A stretch of DNA of 64,000 bases from an uncultured Clostridia bacterium (GCA_937898625.1 CALEJF010000034.1:7993-71992), one strand, 5' to 3'; positions 44,522 to 53,511 are shown, counted from the stretch's first letter. Program-made: numbers and translations. The notes: generated by a model not told the origin, from the letters alone.

Positions 44522-44710
44522 ATGGAACAAAAAGAATGTATGTGTATTTGCAAAGAAATGCCACATCTTCCCGATTGTACAGTTGTTGCAATGGCTTATG
44601 TGCCTTTTCAGACGGATTTAATGACATATACAAGTGAAGAAGCATTGTGCAACGGCACACTTTTTCCTGTTTTAGATAAAAAATTCTATGGAGGTAAGTG
44701 CTGTGAATAA
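44522..44710 (+). CDS. cotJA: Spore coat protein CotJA
   Basis: The 62-residue Cys-rich protein matches CotJA (LAxAYVPFQ-type core: MAYVPFQTDLMTYTSEEAL, NGTLFPVLDKKFYG). AAAAGGAGATG precedes the ATG. It opens a three-gene operon made in the mother cell in other endospore-formers. A weak sigma-E-like element (GAATGATT at 44468 and CATATTTA at 44492) is the only promoter I see. Confidence 0.9.
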   Translation: MEQKECMCICKEMPHLPDCTVVAMAYVPFQTDLMTYTSEEALCNGTLFPVLDKKFYGGKCCE

Positions 44711-44951
44711 ATCTAAACTTATGCGTGAGCTTTCTGCAGTAAAATTTGCTGCTTGGGAGCTTCATTTGTATCTAGATACTCATCCTTGTGACGAAAAAGC
44801 CTTGGAAATGCACAGAAAATACACTGAACGAGCAAAAGAATTGACAGAAGAATATGAAGAATGTTTTGGACCACTTACTCACGATTCAGGTAGCGGACTT
44901 GCATGGATAAAGAATCCATGGCCTTGGGAATATATGGAGTGTGATTGCTAA
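44703..44951 (+). CDS. cotJB: Spore coat protein CotJB
   Basis: The 82-residue protein matches CotJB (FAAWELHLYLDTHP, FGPLTHDSGSG, PWPWE). I choose GTG 44703, with GGAGG nine bases upstream; ATG 44688 lies before that site. It overlaps the end of cotJA by eight bases. Confidence 0.9.
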   Translation: MNKSKLMRELSAVKFAAWELHLYLDTHPCDEKALEMHRKYTERAKELTEEYEECFGPLTHDSGSGLAWIKNPWPWEYMECDC

Positions 44952-45580
44952 TGTTTCAATATGAGAAAAAATTACAATATCCCGTAAAGATTAAAAATCC
45001 AAATCCTAAATTAGCGCAAGTTATAATTTCACAATTTGGTGGTCCTGACGGAGAACTTGCAGCATCAATGCGATATTTTTCACAAAGATATGGTATGCCA
45101 TTACCCGAACTCAAAGGACTTTTGACGGATATTGCTACGGAAGAACTTTCCCATTTGGAAATGGTTGGTGCTATTGTTTATCAGTTAACCCGAAATCTTA
45201 CGATTGACGAGATTAAAAAGAGTGGATTTGATAAATACTTCGTTGACCATACAACAGGACTTTATACAGTTGCAGCAAGCGGTACACCATTTTCAGCAAT
45301 GTATTTTCAGTCAAAAGGTGATGTTATAACAGACCTTCACGAGGACCTTGCAGCAGAGCAAAAGGCAAGAACAACCTATGATAATATTCTTCGTCTTGTT
45401 GATGACCCGGATGTTCGTGACCCGATTAAATTCTTACGCGAAAGAGAAATAGTACACTATCAAAGATTTGGCGAGGGTTTACAATTAGTAACAGATAAAC
45501 TTGATAAGAAAAATTTCTACGCGTTCAATCCAAGTTTTGATAAGCATTGTATGAAAAATTGCAAAAATAGAATGAAATAA
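44951..45580 (+). CDS. cotJC: Spore coat protein CotJC (manganese-catalase-like)
   Basis: The 209-residue protein belongs to the dimanganese catalase fold within the ferritin-like superfamily. Candidate metal ligands are the Glu and His in DGELAASMRYFSQ, ATEELSHLEM, HEDLAAEQKA and REIVHYQRFGE. It is incorporated into spore coats in other species. The ATG overlaps the cotJB stop by one base. A short Lys/Cys-rich tail ends the protein. Confidence 0.92.
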   Translation: MFQYEKKLQYPVKIKNPNPKLAQVIISQFGGPDGELAASMRYFSQRYGMPLPELKGLLTDIATEELSHLEMVGAIVYQLTRNLTIDEIKKSGFDKYFVDHTTGLYTVAASGTPFSAMYFQSKGDVITDLHEDLAAEQKARTTYDNILRLVDDPDVRDPIKFLREREIVHYQRFGEGLQLVTDKLDKKNFYAFNPSFDKHCMKNCKNRMK

Positions 45581-45587
45581 AATATAA

Positions 45588-45636
45588 AAAATGCAACCCT
45601 ATTAAGCATATCGCTTTGTAGAGTTGCATTTTACTT
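45588..45636. terminator. Terminator between cotJC and the GH84 gene
   Basis: AAAATGCAAC at 45588-45597 pairs with GTTGCATTTT at 45623-45632 around a 25-base loop. It can serve both convergent units. Confidence 0.6.
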
Positions 45637-45638
45637 TT

Positions 45639-47282
45639 TTAGATTTTCGCTATTGTTTTTTCAGCCATTTCTCTTAAACAGAATCCTGTGAGAATAGTTC
45701 CATCGCTATTGTATTTTTGAAGATTTTCGGAAAGTCTTGTTTTGTTTTCCGTTGTGGGATTTTCTTTTGCATTATATATATCATCAAGCAAATTACAACA
45801 CATTGAGAATTTTTTTACCCATTTTTGTAGCTCAACAAAAAGAGGTACGCTTGTATCACTTATAAGAGTTAAGCACTTTTTCATATTGGAAATATAAGAG
45901 CCCAAAAGTTCAAGTGCTTCTTCCTTTTTATCGCTTGCTTCAAGGAATGAAACCTTTGATAAAACTTCTCCCATATAAGATGATGCATATCTTGAAAGAC
46001 AAGAAACGCAAAGATGGTCGGCAAAGTAGGAAAAACTATCTGAATCATCGCCTAATAATTCTCTGTGAGCATTTTTTAATGAATCATCAGGGTTATATGA
46101 GAGTGGATTCCATAGAAAGTCAGCAACTGTCATAAGTGGGATTTTAGAACACTCTGCAAATTCCATAACGTTTGAAATAATTCCTTCACAATGTTTATAG
46201 AGTTCCTTATCTCTGCCAATGAGAGCACCCATGTGCATTTCCTGGAACATTTCGCAATCGTTGACAGGGTAGTTGTCCCAATATAGTGGACGATGATTTG
46301 TAGCGTATGTAAACTCATCTGCCTCTCTGACAGTGAGTACACGAGAACAGATTTCAGCACCTGTCCAGAAAATGTCAACATCTGCAGGAATGTTGCAACC
46401 AAATTTTGTAATGTAATATTCGTTGCTGTTGCCACTGTATTGAGTAGGACAAACCGTTAATCTAATTGATGCATCAAGCTCTTTAAGAGCATTATATGTT
46501 TTGTTTACAAGATATATATGTGCATCAACAGTCGAGTCAAAGGCATTTTTGTCATCCTCATATTGGAAATCCCAAGGAATATCGTCAAGCAAAAGACCAA
46601 AATTGCGAACACCAATGTCATATACACTTTTAATTTTGTTGATAAGCTGTGCAAAATCATCGCCAGATGTGTATTTGTATGTAAGTCCGGGACCAATTGT
46701 CCAATGAAAATCAAGGAAATTTTCACAAGCATAGTCAAAAAGATTTTTTAAATGTGTAAGTTCATTTTCTGGGTACAAATCTCGCCACTTTTCTCTGTGA
46801 TAAATATCATCCTTTGGAGCATAGAAAAAAGTGTTCATTGCGTATGATGCCATAAGTTTCATAACAGAAAGTCGCTTGCTGTTTTCCCAAGTTGGACCAT
46901 AAAATCCTTCAATATATCCACGAGTTTTAAAAAGAGGGTAGTCGATAAGTGTACCTTCTTTAAGTTCATTCTTTACAATGAGTTTTGCAAGGGTGTGTGC
47001 ACCTCTGAAAGCACCTTTTTCGCAAGATGCCTTAACAATAACCTCATTTTCAGAAGCAATAATTATGTATTTTTCGTCAGTAAGGCGTGCTGTTTCCTCG
47101 GAATATGTTGTTTCCTTGCTGTTTTCATACTTAAAAACAACATTCAAACCATTGTCGCAATCAATGTTATAATCTTTTAAAACTTTTTCAGCAACTTCTT
47201 TAAATTCACCTGAAAGAGAAACAGATTTAACAAAAATACTTTTGCCATTTAATTCATTTTTTTGTGGGATAGGGTAAATCAA
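45639..47282 (-). CDS. GH84-like beta-N-acetylglucosaminidase, cytoplasmic
   Basis: The 547-residue enzyme has an N-terminal GH20b-type alpha/beta domain (to about 115) and a GH84 barrel (RGYIEGFYGPTW, paired catalytic aspartates D233-D234 in LLLDDIPW, WTGAEICS, YWDNYPVND) with a helical C-terminal domain. GH84 enzymes remove beta-linked GlcNAc, including O-GlcNAc and mucin or hyaluronan fragments. There is no signal peptide, so it acts on imported fragments. The start is TTG 47282, with AAGGAGG upstream. Confidence 0.88.
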   Translation of the reverse strand: MIYPIPQKNELNGKSIFVKSVSLSGEFKEVAEKVLKDYNIDCDNGLNVVFKYENSKETTYSEETARLTDEKYIIIASENEVIVKASCEKGAFRGAHTLAKLIVKNELKEGTLIDYPLFKTRGYIEGFYGPTWENSKRLSVMKLMASYAMNTFFYAPKDDIYHREKWRDLYPENELTHLKNLFDYACENFLDFHWTIGPGLTYKYTSGDDFAQLINKIKSVYDIGVRNFGLLLDDIPWDFQYEDDKNAFDSTVDAHIYLVNKTYNALKELDASIRLTVCPTQYSGNSNEYYITKFGCNIPADVDIFWTGAEICSRVLTVREADEFTYATNHRPLYWDNYPVNDCEMFQEMHMGALIGRDKELYKHCEGIISNVMEFAECSKIPLMTVADFLWNPLSYNPDDSLKNAHRELLGDDSDSFSYFADHLCVSCLSRYASSYMGEVLSKVSFLEASDKKEEALELLGSYISNMKKCLTLISDTSVPLFVELQKWVKKFSMCCNLLDDIYNAKENPTTENKTRLSENLQKYNSDGTILTGFCLREMAEKTIAKI

Positions 47283-47314
47283 GGGAGCTAACCTCCTTAT
47301 TATTTTATATTGAA

Positions 47315-47342
47315 ATTATATCATAAAATAATGTAAATACAA
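47315..47342 (-). promoter_or_regulatory. Promoter of the GH84 gene
   Basis: On the minus strand TTGTAT (47342-47337) and a perfect TATAAT (47320-47315) are 16 bp apart. Confidence 0.6.
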
Positions 47343-47379
47343 CAAATATTTATATTATATATATTTCATTTATTTCGCC

Positions 47380-47408
47380 TTGCAGATATTACCATTAAAT
47401 GCTATAAT
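47380..47408 (+). promoter_or_regulatory. Promoter of the restriction-modification/TIR cassette
   Basis: TTGCAG at 47380-47385 and a perfect TATAAT at 47403-47408 are separated by 17 bp, about 30 bases before the first ATG. No regulatory C-protein box is obvious. Confidence 0.75.
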
Positions 47409-47444
47409 ATGAAGAAATAATTTAATCTGTGGGGAATTTTTAAA

Positions 47445-50198
47445 ATGAAAGATACAGAAATTCGTCAACACGCAAAAGCATTTGCAGAATATTGGAAGGA
47501 TAAAGGTTACGAAAAGGGTGAGAGCCAATCATTTTGGTTGTCACTTCTTCGTGATGTTTTGGGAGTTGCAGAGCCTGAAAAGTTTATACACTTTGAAGAA
47601 CAGGTTATGATTGACCATACAAGCTTTATTGATGGTCATATCCCTGCAACTCATGTTCTTATTGAACAGAAAAGCCGTGATAAAGACTTGCGTAAACCAA
47701 TTAAGCAGTCTGACGGCTCATTACTCAATCCATTCCAGCAAGCACAGCGTTATTCCGCTGGTCTGCCATATTCACAGCGTCCGCGTTGGATTGTTACTTG
47801 TAATTTTAGCGAATTTCTTGTTTATGATATGGAAAATCCAAAAGGTGAGCCTGAACAAATCCTCTTGAAAGACCTTGAAAAAGAGTATTATCGCCTTAAA
47901 TTCATTACAGACACAGGTGACGAGAATATTCATAAGGAAATGGAAGTTTCTATTCAGGCAGGTAATCTTGTAGGTGTTCTTTATGACGAGATTTTAAAGC
48001 AGTATCGTAATCCTGAAGACCCTGAAACACTTAAAAGTCTTAATATGCTCTGTGTTCGTCTTGTTTTCTGTCTTTATGCAGAAGATGCGGGGATTTTCGG
48101 CGAACATTCAAAATTCCATAACTACATTAAGTCTTTCTCTGCAAAAGATATGCGAAAGGCTTTGATTGAGTTGTTTAAAATTCTTAACCAAAAGCCTGAA
48201 GACCGTGACCCTTACGAAGATGAAATGCTTTTAGCATTCCCTTATGTAAACGGAGGACTTTTCGCAGGTGATGACATTGAAATCCCACAAATGAACGATA
48301 CAATCCGTGATATATTGCTTCGTCAGGCAAGTGAAGATTTTGATTGGAGTGATATAAGTCCTACAATCTTTGGTGCTGTGTTTGAAAGTACATTAAACCC
48401 TGAAACTCGTCGTTCAGGTGGTATGCACTATACCTCTATTGAAAATATACATAAAGTTATTGACCCCTTATTTCTTGATGAGCTTCGTGAAGAACTTGCA
48501 GAGATTAAGGATATTGCAGTTGACAAAACAAGGGCAACAAAGTTAAAGGCATTTCAGGATAAGATTTCAAATCTTACATTCTTTGACCCTGCTTGTGGCT
48601 CAGGTAATTTCTTAACAGAAACATATATCTCACTTCGCAGACTTGAAAACGAGGTTTTGCGTTGCCTTACTAATCAGATTACAATGTTTACTGATTTTGC
48701 ACCAATCAAGGTGTCAATCGGTCAATTTTACGGTATCGAAATCAATGACTTTGCAGTAACAGTTGCAAAAACAGCCCTTTGGATTGCTGAAAGTCAAATG
48801 ATGAAAGAAACAGAAGATATTTTGCATACAGATTTGGACTTTTTACCGCTTAAATCCTATGCAAATATCACCGAGGGTAATGCTTTGCGTATTGACTGGG
48901 AAACAGTTGTACCAAAAGATAAGCTCAACTATATTATGGGCAACCCACCGTTTGTGGGACATTCAAATAGAACAAAGGAACAAGCTTCTGACATTAAAAA
49001 TGTGTTTTTAACTAATAAGAAATCAGGAAAATTAGATTATGTAGCAGGTTGGTATAAAATAGCATCATCATTTATAGAAGATACTACAATACAAGTAGGT
49101 TTTGTGTCTACAAACTCAATATCTCAAGGAGAACAAGTTGCTATTTTATGGGCTGATTTATTTGGAAATCACAACATTATAATTAATTTTGCAAGACAAA
49201 GTTTTGCATGGGAAACAGAGAGCAATAATGGTGCTACGGTTCATTGTGTAATAATTGGTTTCGGGTATTGTGATAAAGAAACAAAATGGTTGTTCGATGG
49301 TGACAAGAGAAAAAAGGTTTCTCAAATTAATGGCTATTTAGTTGAAGCACCGAATCTTTATATTCAATCACGAGGAAAACCATTAAATGCCTCAATGCCT
49401 AAAATGACACAAGGAAGTAAACCAGTAGATGGCGGTGGATTGATTTTTAGTATCGATGAAAGAAGTAATTTATTAAAAAAATATCCTAATAAATCACATC
49501 TTTTTAAGCAATATGTTGGTGCTGATGATTACATTAATAATAAAATTAGATATTGCTTGTGGTTAAAGAATATATCTCCCACAGAATATCGTGGTATTCC
49601 TGAAATAATGGAACGCATCAGTTTTGTAGCAAAAAAACGTGCTTCAAGTCCTACTCCTGGGTTTAGAGCGGCAGCCGAAACTCCTATGTTATTTGCTGAA
49701 ACACGACAGCCGGAAACAACATATTTAGCTGTTCCAGAAGTTTCATCAGAGAATAGAAGATATGTTCCTATTGGGTATATGACGCCCGATGTTATTTTAT
49801 CCAATACAGTTTATTCAGTGCAAAATGCAACATTGTATATGTTTGGAATAATGATTTCAAATGTTCATATGGCTTGGATGAGAACAGTATGTGGTAGATT
49901 AGAAATGCGTTATAGATATACTCCTGCTGTCTACAACAATTTCCCTTGGTGTAATCCAACAGACGAACAAAAGGCTAAAATAGAACAAACAGCACAAGCA
50001 ATTCTTGATGCGCGAGCATTGTACCCTGATTGTTCACTTGCTGATTTGTATGACGAACTCACTATGCCTGTTGAACTTCGCAAAGCCCACCAAGCAAACG
50101 ACAAAGCAGTAATGCAAGCATACGGCTTCAGCCTTAAAATGACCGAATCCGAATGCGTCGCCGAACTCATGAAAATGTATCAGAAATTGACAAAATAA
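47445..50198 (+). CDS. MmeI-like (type IIL) restriction-modification protein
   Basis: The 917-residue protein is close in length and layout to MmeI: an N-terminal PD-(D/E)xK-type nuclease region (D63, then E74-Q-K76 in LIEQKS), a helical linker, an N6-adenine methyltransferase with SAM motif FFDPACGSGNFL (F380-G387) and catalytic NPPF (500-503), and a C-terminal target recognition region. Such enzymes cut and modify with one polypeptide and methylate one strand only. Codon choice in about 48970-49960 is more AT-biased (ATA, TTA, AGA) than in the two ends, suggesting a swapped specificity segment. The TIR gene follows after 21 bp. Confidence 0.88.
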   Translation: MKDTEIRQHAKAFAEYWKDKGYEKGESQSFWLSLLRDVLGVAEPEKFIHFEEQVMIDHTSFIDGHIPATHVLIEQKSRDKDLRKPIKQSDGSLLNPFQQAQRYSAGLPYSQRPRWIVTCNFSEFLVYDMENPKGEPEQILLKDLEKEYYRLKFITDTGDENIHKEMEVSIQAGNLVGVLYDEILKQYRNPEDPETLKSLNMLCVRLVFCLYAEDAGIFGEHSKFHNYIKSFSAKDMRKALIELFKILNQKPEDRDPYEDEMLLAFPYVNGGLFAGDDIEIPQMNDTIRDILLRQASEDFDWSDISPTIFGAVFESTLNPETRRSGGMHYTSIENIHKVIDPLFLDELREELAEIKDIAVDKTRATKLKAFQDKISNLTFFDPACGSGNFLTETYISLRRLENEVLRCLTNQITMFTDFAPIKVSIGQFYGIEINDFAVTVAKTALWIAESQMMKETEDILHTDLDFLPLKSYANITEGNALRIDWETVVPKDKLNYIMGNPPFVGHSNRTKEQASDIKNVFLTNKKSGKLDYVAGWYKIASSFIEDTTIQVGFVSTNSISQGEQVAILWADLFGNHNIIINFARQSFAWETESNNGATVHCVIIGFGYCDKETKWLFDGDKRKKVSQINGYLVEAPNLYIQSRGKPLNASMPKMTQGSKPVDGGGLIFSIDERSNLLKKYPNKSHLFKQYVGADDYINNKIRYCLWLKNISPTEYRGIPEIMERISFVAKKRASSPTPGFRAAAETPMLFAETRQPETTYLAVPEVSSENRRYVPIGYMTPDVILSNTVYSVQNATLYMFGIMISNVHMAWMRTVCGRLEMRYRYTPAVYNNFPWCNPTDEQKAKIEQTAQAILDARALYPDCSLADLYDELTMPVELRKAHQANDKAVMQAYGFSLKMTESECVAELMKMYQKLTK

Positions 50199-50219
50199 TT
50201 ATAAAAAGGATGTGATATA

Positions 50220-50978
50220 TTGAATTTTGATTTTATAAAAAAATATCGAGAAGAATTATACCTGGCAATTGTTAATGGTGAAGAAACTTCATACAAAAAT
50301 TGCAATGAAATTTACGGAATCATTAGACGTTGTATAGCGGTAATTGGCAAAGAAATTGGCTTAAATGAAGATTTATTTTCATGGAAAAGCATACTAGTGG
50401 ATGAAGATGCTAGAATTCTACTAGACAAATTAGACTATCATTTGTCATCAGTTGAGAATGATTTGAAAAAAGAAAACAAAGAAAGTAAGAAACTTATTTT
50501 TATTAGTCATGAAAAAGGCGATGTAAAATATGGCAATGCGTTGAGAGATTTTATAACTGGGTTAGGTGTGAAGGATGAACAATTAATATTTACATCACAT
50601 CGCTTACATAAAGTTCCTTTAGATGCTAATATTTATGACTATTTAAGAGATAACATTAGTACAAACATTTTTATGATATTTTTATGGTCAAACAAGTATT
50701 TGGAGAGCCCCGCATGTTTGAATGAAATGGGTGCAGCTTGGGTTCTAAAAAGTGATTATACAAATGTTTATGTTCCAGATTTTTCTTTTAACAATCCGAA
50801 ATATAGCAAGTGTGCTGTTGATACAAGTAAAATGGGTGTAATACTTAATGGTGATGAACTTTGCAAAACAAGTATGATAGAATTAAAAAATAAAATTGTT
50901 TCAATGTTTGATTTGGATGTTGATGAGAAAAAAACATCGTATTTAATTGATAAGTTTATTGAAGAAATTATGAAATAG
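50220..50978 (+). CDS. TIR-domain protein downstream of the MmeI-like enzyme
   Basis: The 252-residue protein has a helical N-terminal region (1 to about 85) and a TIR domain (about 88-205): beta-A KKLIFISH, the region FTSHRLHKVPLDANIYDYL, then FLWSNKYLESPACLNEMGAAW, where E169 matches the catalytic glutamate of NAD-cleaving TIRs. In bacteria TIR proteins are usually NADase effectors of phage defence. The start is TTG 50220, with AAAGGATGTGA upstream. It is markedly AT-rich and probably co-transcribed with the restriction-modification gene. No ThsA/SIR2 or prokaryotic Argonaute partner is nearby. Confidence 0.78.
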   Translation: MNFDFIKKYREELYLAIVNGEETSYKNCNEIYGIIRRCIAVIGKEIGLNEDLFSWKSILVDEDARILLDKLDYHLSSVENDLKKENKESKKLIFISHEKGDVKYGNALRDFITGLGVKDEQLIFTSHRLHKVPLDANIYDYLRDNISTNIFMIFLWSNKYLESPACLNEMGAAWVLKSDYTNVYVPDFSFNNPKYSKCAVDTSKMGVILNGDELCKTSMIELKNKIVSMFDLDVDEKKTSYLIDKFIEEIMK

Positions 50979-51000
50979 TCAAAAATTTAACAATTTCTCA

Positions 51001-51029
51001 TTGACACTTTGAGTTATTAAGAGTAAACT
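51001..51029 (+). promoter_or_regulatory. Promoter of the aconitase X operon
   Basis: A consensus TTGACA at 51001-51006 and TAAACT at 51024-51029 are 17 bp apart, just after the TIR gene stop. Confidence 0.65.
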
Positions 51030-51065
51030 ATAAAATGTTAATAAATAATTAAAGAGGTGCTTAAC

Positions 51066-52346
51066 ATGGCAATGCAACTTACAGCCGAACAGCAGGCTAT
51101 GCTCAACGGCGAACAAGGCGAAGTTATGGCTAAAGTTATGAAAACACTTGTTATGTACGGTGAAACATTCGGTGCTGAAAGAATGGTTCCTGTTACAAGT
51201 GACAAAGGACATCTTGTTACAAGTTTTGGTCTTAAAATGATGACTCCTGTTTTTGATTTGATGGACCAGCTTCTTGATGCCGGAGTTAAATCAAAGCAGA
51301 AATTCTCTGTTGACCCAAAACCTTTTGACCCAAATGTTCCGTCAGATTTCTTAAAGAACTTTGTTTTCAAAAAGTTTATGTACTCAAAACAGGATTCATA
51401 TAACGAACAGCTTCGTAAAATGGGTCTTCTTGATGATAATGCTTACACTTGTGCTTGCTATCTTGATGAAGTAGGCAACACACCAAAAAAGGGTGATATT
51501 CTTTCATGGGCAGAGTCAAGTGCTGTTGCATACGCAAACTCTGTTATCGGTGCTCGTTGTAACCGTAACTCAGGTCTTATTGAAATGATGGGCTCAATCG
51601 CAGGCTTTGTTCCTGATTTTGGTCTTCTTACAGACGAAGGCAGAAAAGCAACTTGGATTATCGAAGTTAAATGCGAAAGGAAACCTGAAGCACAAATTCT
51701 CGGTTCTGCAATCGGTATGAAGGTTATGGAAGATGTTCCTTATGTTAAAGGCATGAACGAATGGCTTGGTACTGAACTTAATGCTGATAATAAAGCATAT
51801 CTTAAAGACTTTGGTGCTGCTTGTGCATCAAACGGTGCTGTTGGTCTTTATCATATCGCAGGTCTTACTCCTGAAGCAGTTGAAATGGGTGAGTCACTCA
51901 TCGCAGAAAATGCACAGGTTTATGTTATTGATGATGCTGAACTTGAAAGAGTAAAGAAATCATATCCTGTTATGTGGAAAAATCCTGATGCAACTCCAAA
52001 GCTCTGCTTTGTTGGTTGTCCACACATGACAATGGCTCAGCTTAAAGAATGGACAAACGATGTTTACGAAGGACTTAAAAAGAACGGTAGAAGCAAGGTT
52101 TCAGTTCCAACTGTTTTCACAGCTCCTCCTGCAGTTTGTGATGAATTCAAAAAGACTGATTTGTATGCAAAACTTCAGTCAACAGGTGTTGTTCTCAGTT
52201 ACATTTGCCCACTTATGTATATGAACAACCCACTTGCAAAGAAAATGCCTGTAATTACAAACTCAAACAAGCTTCGTACATATACAACTTCTCGTTACTA
52301 TACAAGCGAAGAAATTCTTGACATCATTACAAAGGAGGCAAAATAA
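51066..52346 (+). CDS. Aconitase X large (catalytic) subunit
   Basis: The 426-residue protein matches the AcnX large subunit (formerly DUF521): FGAERMVPVTSDKGHLV, SWAESSAVAYANSVIGARCNRNSG, VGCPHMT and ICPLMYMNNP, whose cysteines are candidate iron-sulfur ligands. Bacterial AcnX enzymes studied so far dehydrate cis-3-hydroxy-L-proline; archaeal ones dehydrate mevalonate phosphate. No proline or mevalonate genes adjoin it, so the substrate is open. AGAGGTG fixes ATG 51066. Confidence 0.87.
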   Translation: MAMQLTAEQQAMLNGEQGEVMAKVMKTLVMYGETFGAERMVPVTSDKGHLVTSFGLKMMTPVFDLMDQLLDAGVKSKQKFSVDPKPFDPNVPSDFLKNFVFKKFMYSKQDSYNEQLRKMGLLDDNAYTCACYLDEVGNTPKKGDILSWAESSAVAYANSVIGARCNRNSGLIEMMGSIAGFVPDFGLLTDEGRKATWIIEVKCERKPEAQILGSAIGMKVMEDVPYVKGMNEWLGTELNADNKAYLKDFGAACASNGAVGLYHIAGLTPEAVEMGESLIAENAQVYVIDDAELERVKKSYPVMWKNPDATPKLCFVGCPHMTMAQLKEWTNDVYEGLKKNGRSKVSVPTVFTAPPAVCDEFKKTDLYAKLQSTGVVLSYICPLMYMNNPLAKKMPVITNSNKLRTYTTSRYYTSEEILDIITKEAK

Positions 52347-52347
52347 A

Positions 52348-52788
52348 ATGAAAACTTTTAAAGGTCGTCCCGTAGTACCGGGCAAAGCCGTAGCAACAGC
52401 TCTTGTTTCACACGGCGGTTTCAATACACTTGCTTCCTTCCAGGGTGCACTTCAGTTTGGTGACAAACAAGCTAAATGTGGTGACCAGAACAATGCTGAC
52501 ATCTACGAAAAACCAATGGTAGGTACAGCTCTTTGTCTTCCACAGACAATCGGTTCAACAACAGGTGGTCTTGTTCTTTACTGTGCAAAGGTTATGGAAA
52601 GATGTCCTGCTTGTATGCTTTTCTCAGAGCATATTGACTCACTTGCAGCAGCAGGTGCAATTATCGGTTCAGTTTGGACAGATACTCCAATGCCAACAGT
52701 TGATTGTCTTGGTGAAGAGTTCCTTAATACAGTTAAAACAGGTGACAAAATCACAGTTTACGAAGACGGAACAGTTACAGTTGAATAA
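52348..52788 (+). CDS. Aconitase X small (swivel) subunit
   Basis: The 146-residue protein matches the AcnX swivelling domain (formerly DUF126): GRPVVPGKAVATALVS, then the substrate-binding turn normally GSSSGS, here GSTTGG at 69-74, and MLFSEHIDSLAAAGAI. AAAGGAGG fixes ATG 52348, one base after the large-subunit stop. The two subunits together form one active site. Confidence 0.87.
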   Translation: MKTFKGRPVVPGKAVATALVSHGGFNTLASFQGALQFGDKQAKCGDQNNADIYEKPMVGTALCLPQTIGSTTGGLVLYCAKVMERCPACMLFSEHIDSLAAAGAIIGSVWTDTPMPTVDCLGEEFLNTVKTGDKITVYEDGTVTVE

Positions 52789-52800
52789 TTGAACATAAGA

Positions 52801-52830
52801 AAAGAGCCTATCAATCGATAGGCTCTTTTT
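52801..52830. terminator. Terminator shared by aconitase X and tRNA-Ser
   Basis: AAAGAGCCTATC at 52801-52812 pairs perfectly with GATAGGCTCTTT at 52817-52828. It lies directly at the 3' end of the convergent tRNA. Confidence 0.85.
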
Positions 52831-52922
52831 GGCGGAGAGCAAGGGATTCGAACCCTCGAAACCGTTTTAGCAGTTTACACGATTTCCAATCGTGCTCCTT
52901 CGACCAGCTCGGACAACTCTCC
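52830..52922 (-). tRNA. tRNA-Ser (GGA anticodon), CCA encoded
   Basis: On the minus strand a 93-base class II tRNA: acceptor GGAGAGT/GCTCTCC, anticodon stem CACGA/TCGTG with loop TTGGAAA (anticodon GGA), a long variable arm, T arm GAGGGTTCGAATCCC, and encoded CCA. Confidence 0.93.
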
Positions 52923-52938
52923 GTGTCAACAGTTCATT

Positions 52939-52967
52939 ATTATATCTTATAATTTTTTTAAAATCAA
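52939..52967 (-). promoter_or_regulatory. Promoter of tRNA-Ser
   Basis: On the minus strand TTGATT (52967-52962) and a perfect TATAAT (52944-52939) are 17 bp apart, with the tRNA starting about 17 bases downstream of the -10. Confidence 0.75.
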
Positions 52968-53021
52968 GAGTTTTTTTATAATATTCATCTGTTTTTGCAT
53001 AGTATGTTCTGGGTGATTTTT

Positions 53022-53507
53022 TTGCGAAGTTTTGAATATAACAGAAATAATGCTGTTGAATATGCAAAAAGATGGGCATTATCAAGAAATCCACAATATT
53101 ATGATTTTCACGGAATAGGTGGGGATTGCACCAATTTTACTTCTCAATGCATTTATGCAGGTGCAGGAGTAATGAATTATACACCTGATTACGGTTGGTA
53201 TTATATCTCACCAGATAATCGTGCAGCCGCTTGGTCGGGTGTGGAATATCTTTACAGATTTTTAACATCTAATCAAAGTGTAGGACCTGTCGGCAGAGAT
53301 GCAACTTTAAACGAGATTCAATTGGGTGATGTTATCTTTTTGAATAATGGTCAAAGACTTTATCATACACTTGTTGTAACAGGCTTTGATAGTGACGGTG
53401 CAATATTGATTTGTGCACACACAGTTGATTCATATATGCGACGATTAGACAGTTATCGATATTATTCGTTAAGTCCTGTGCATATTGAAAAAGTTAATAC
53501 TTGGTAA
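53022..53507 (+). CDS. Amidase-domain (Amidase_6-like) protein
   Basis: The 161-residue protein shows the Amidase_6 pattern YNRNNAVEYAKRWALSRNPQYYDF, GGDCTNFTSQCIYAG (nucleophilic Cys) and YHTLVVTGF (catalytic His). Such domains are papain-like and often occur in secreted wall-lytic or spore-associated proteins, but this copy has no signal peptide. I start at TTG 53022 because GGGTGA at 53011-53016 is five bases upstream; earlier in-frame codons precede that site. Confidence 0.8.
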   Translation: MRSFEYNRNNAVEYAKRWALSRNPQYYDFHGIGGDCTNFTSQCIYAGAGVMNYTPDYGWYYISPDNRAAAWSGVEYLYRFLTSNQSVGPVGRDATLNEIQLGDVIFLNNGQRLYHTLVVTGFDSDGAILICAHTVDSYMRRLDSYRYYSLSPVHIEKVNTW

Positions 53508-53511
53508 AAGA

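Noticed and set aside
50220..50978. TIR protein as part of a Thoeris or Argonaute-associated system
   Set aside because: No SIR2/ThsA-like or Argonaute gene lies nearby; the only adjacent candidate partner is the MmeI-like enzyme.
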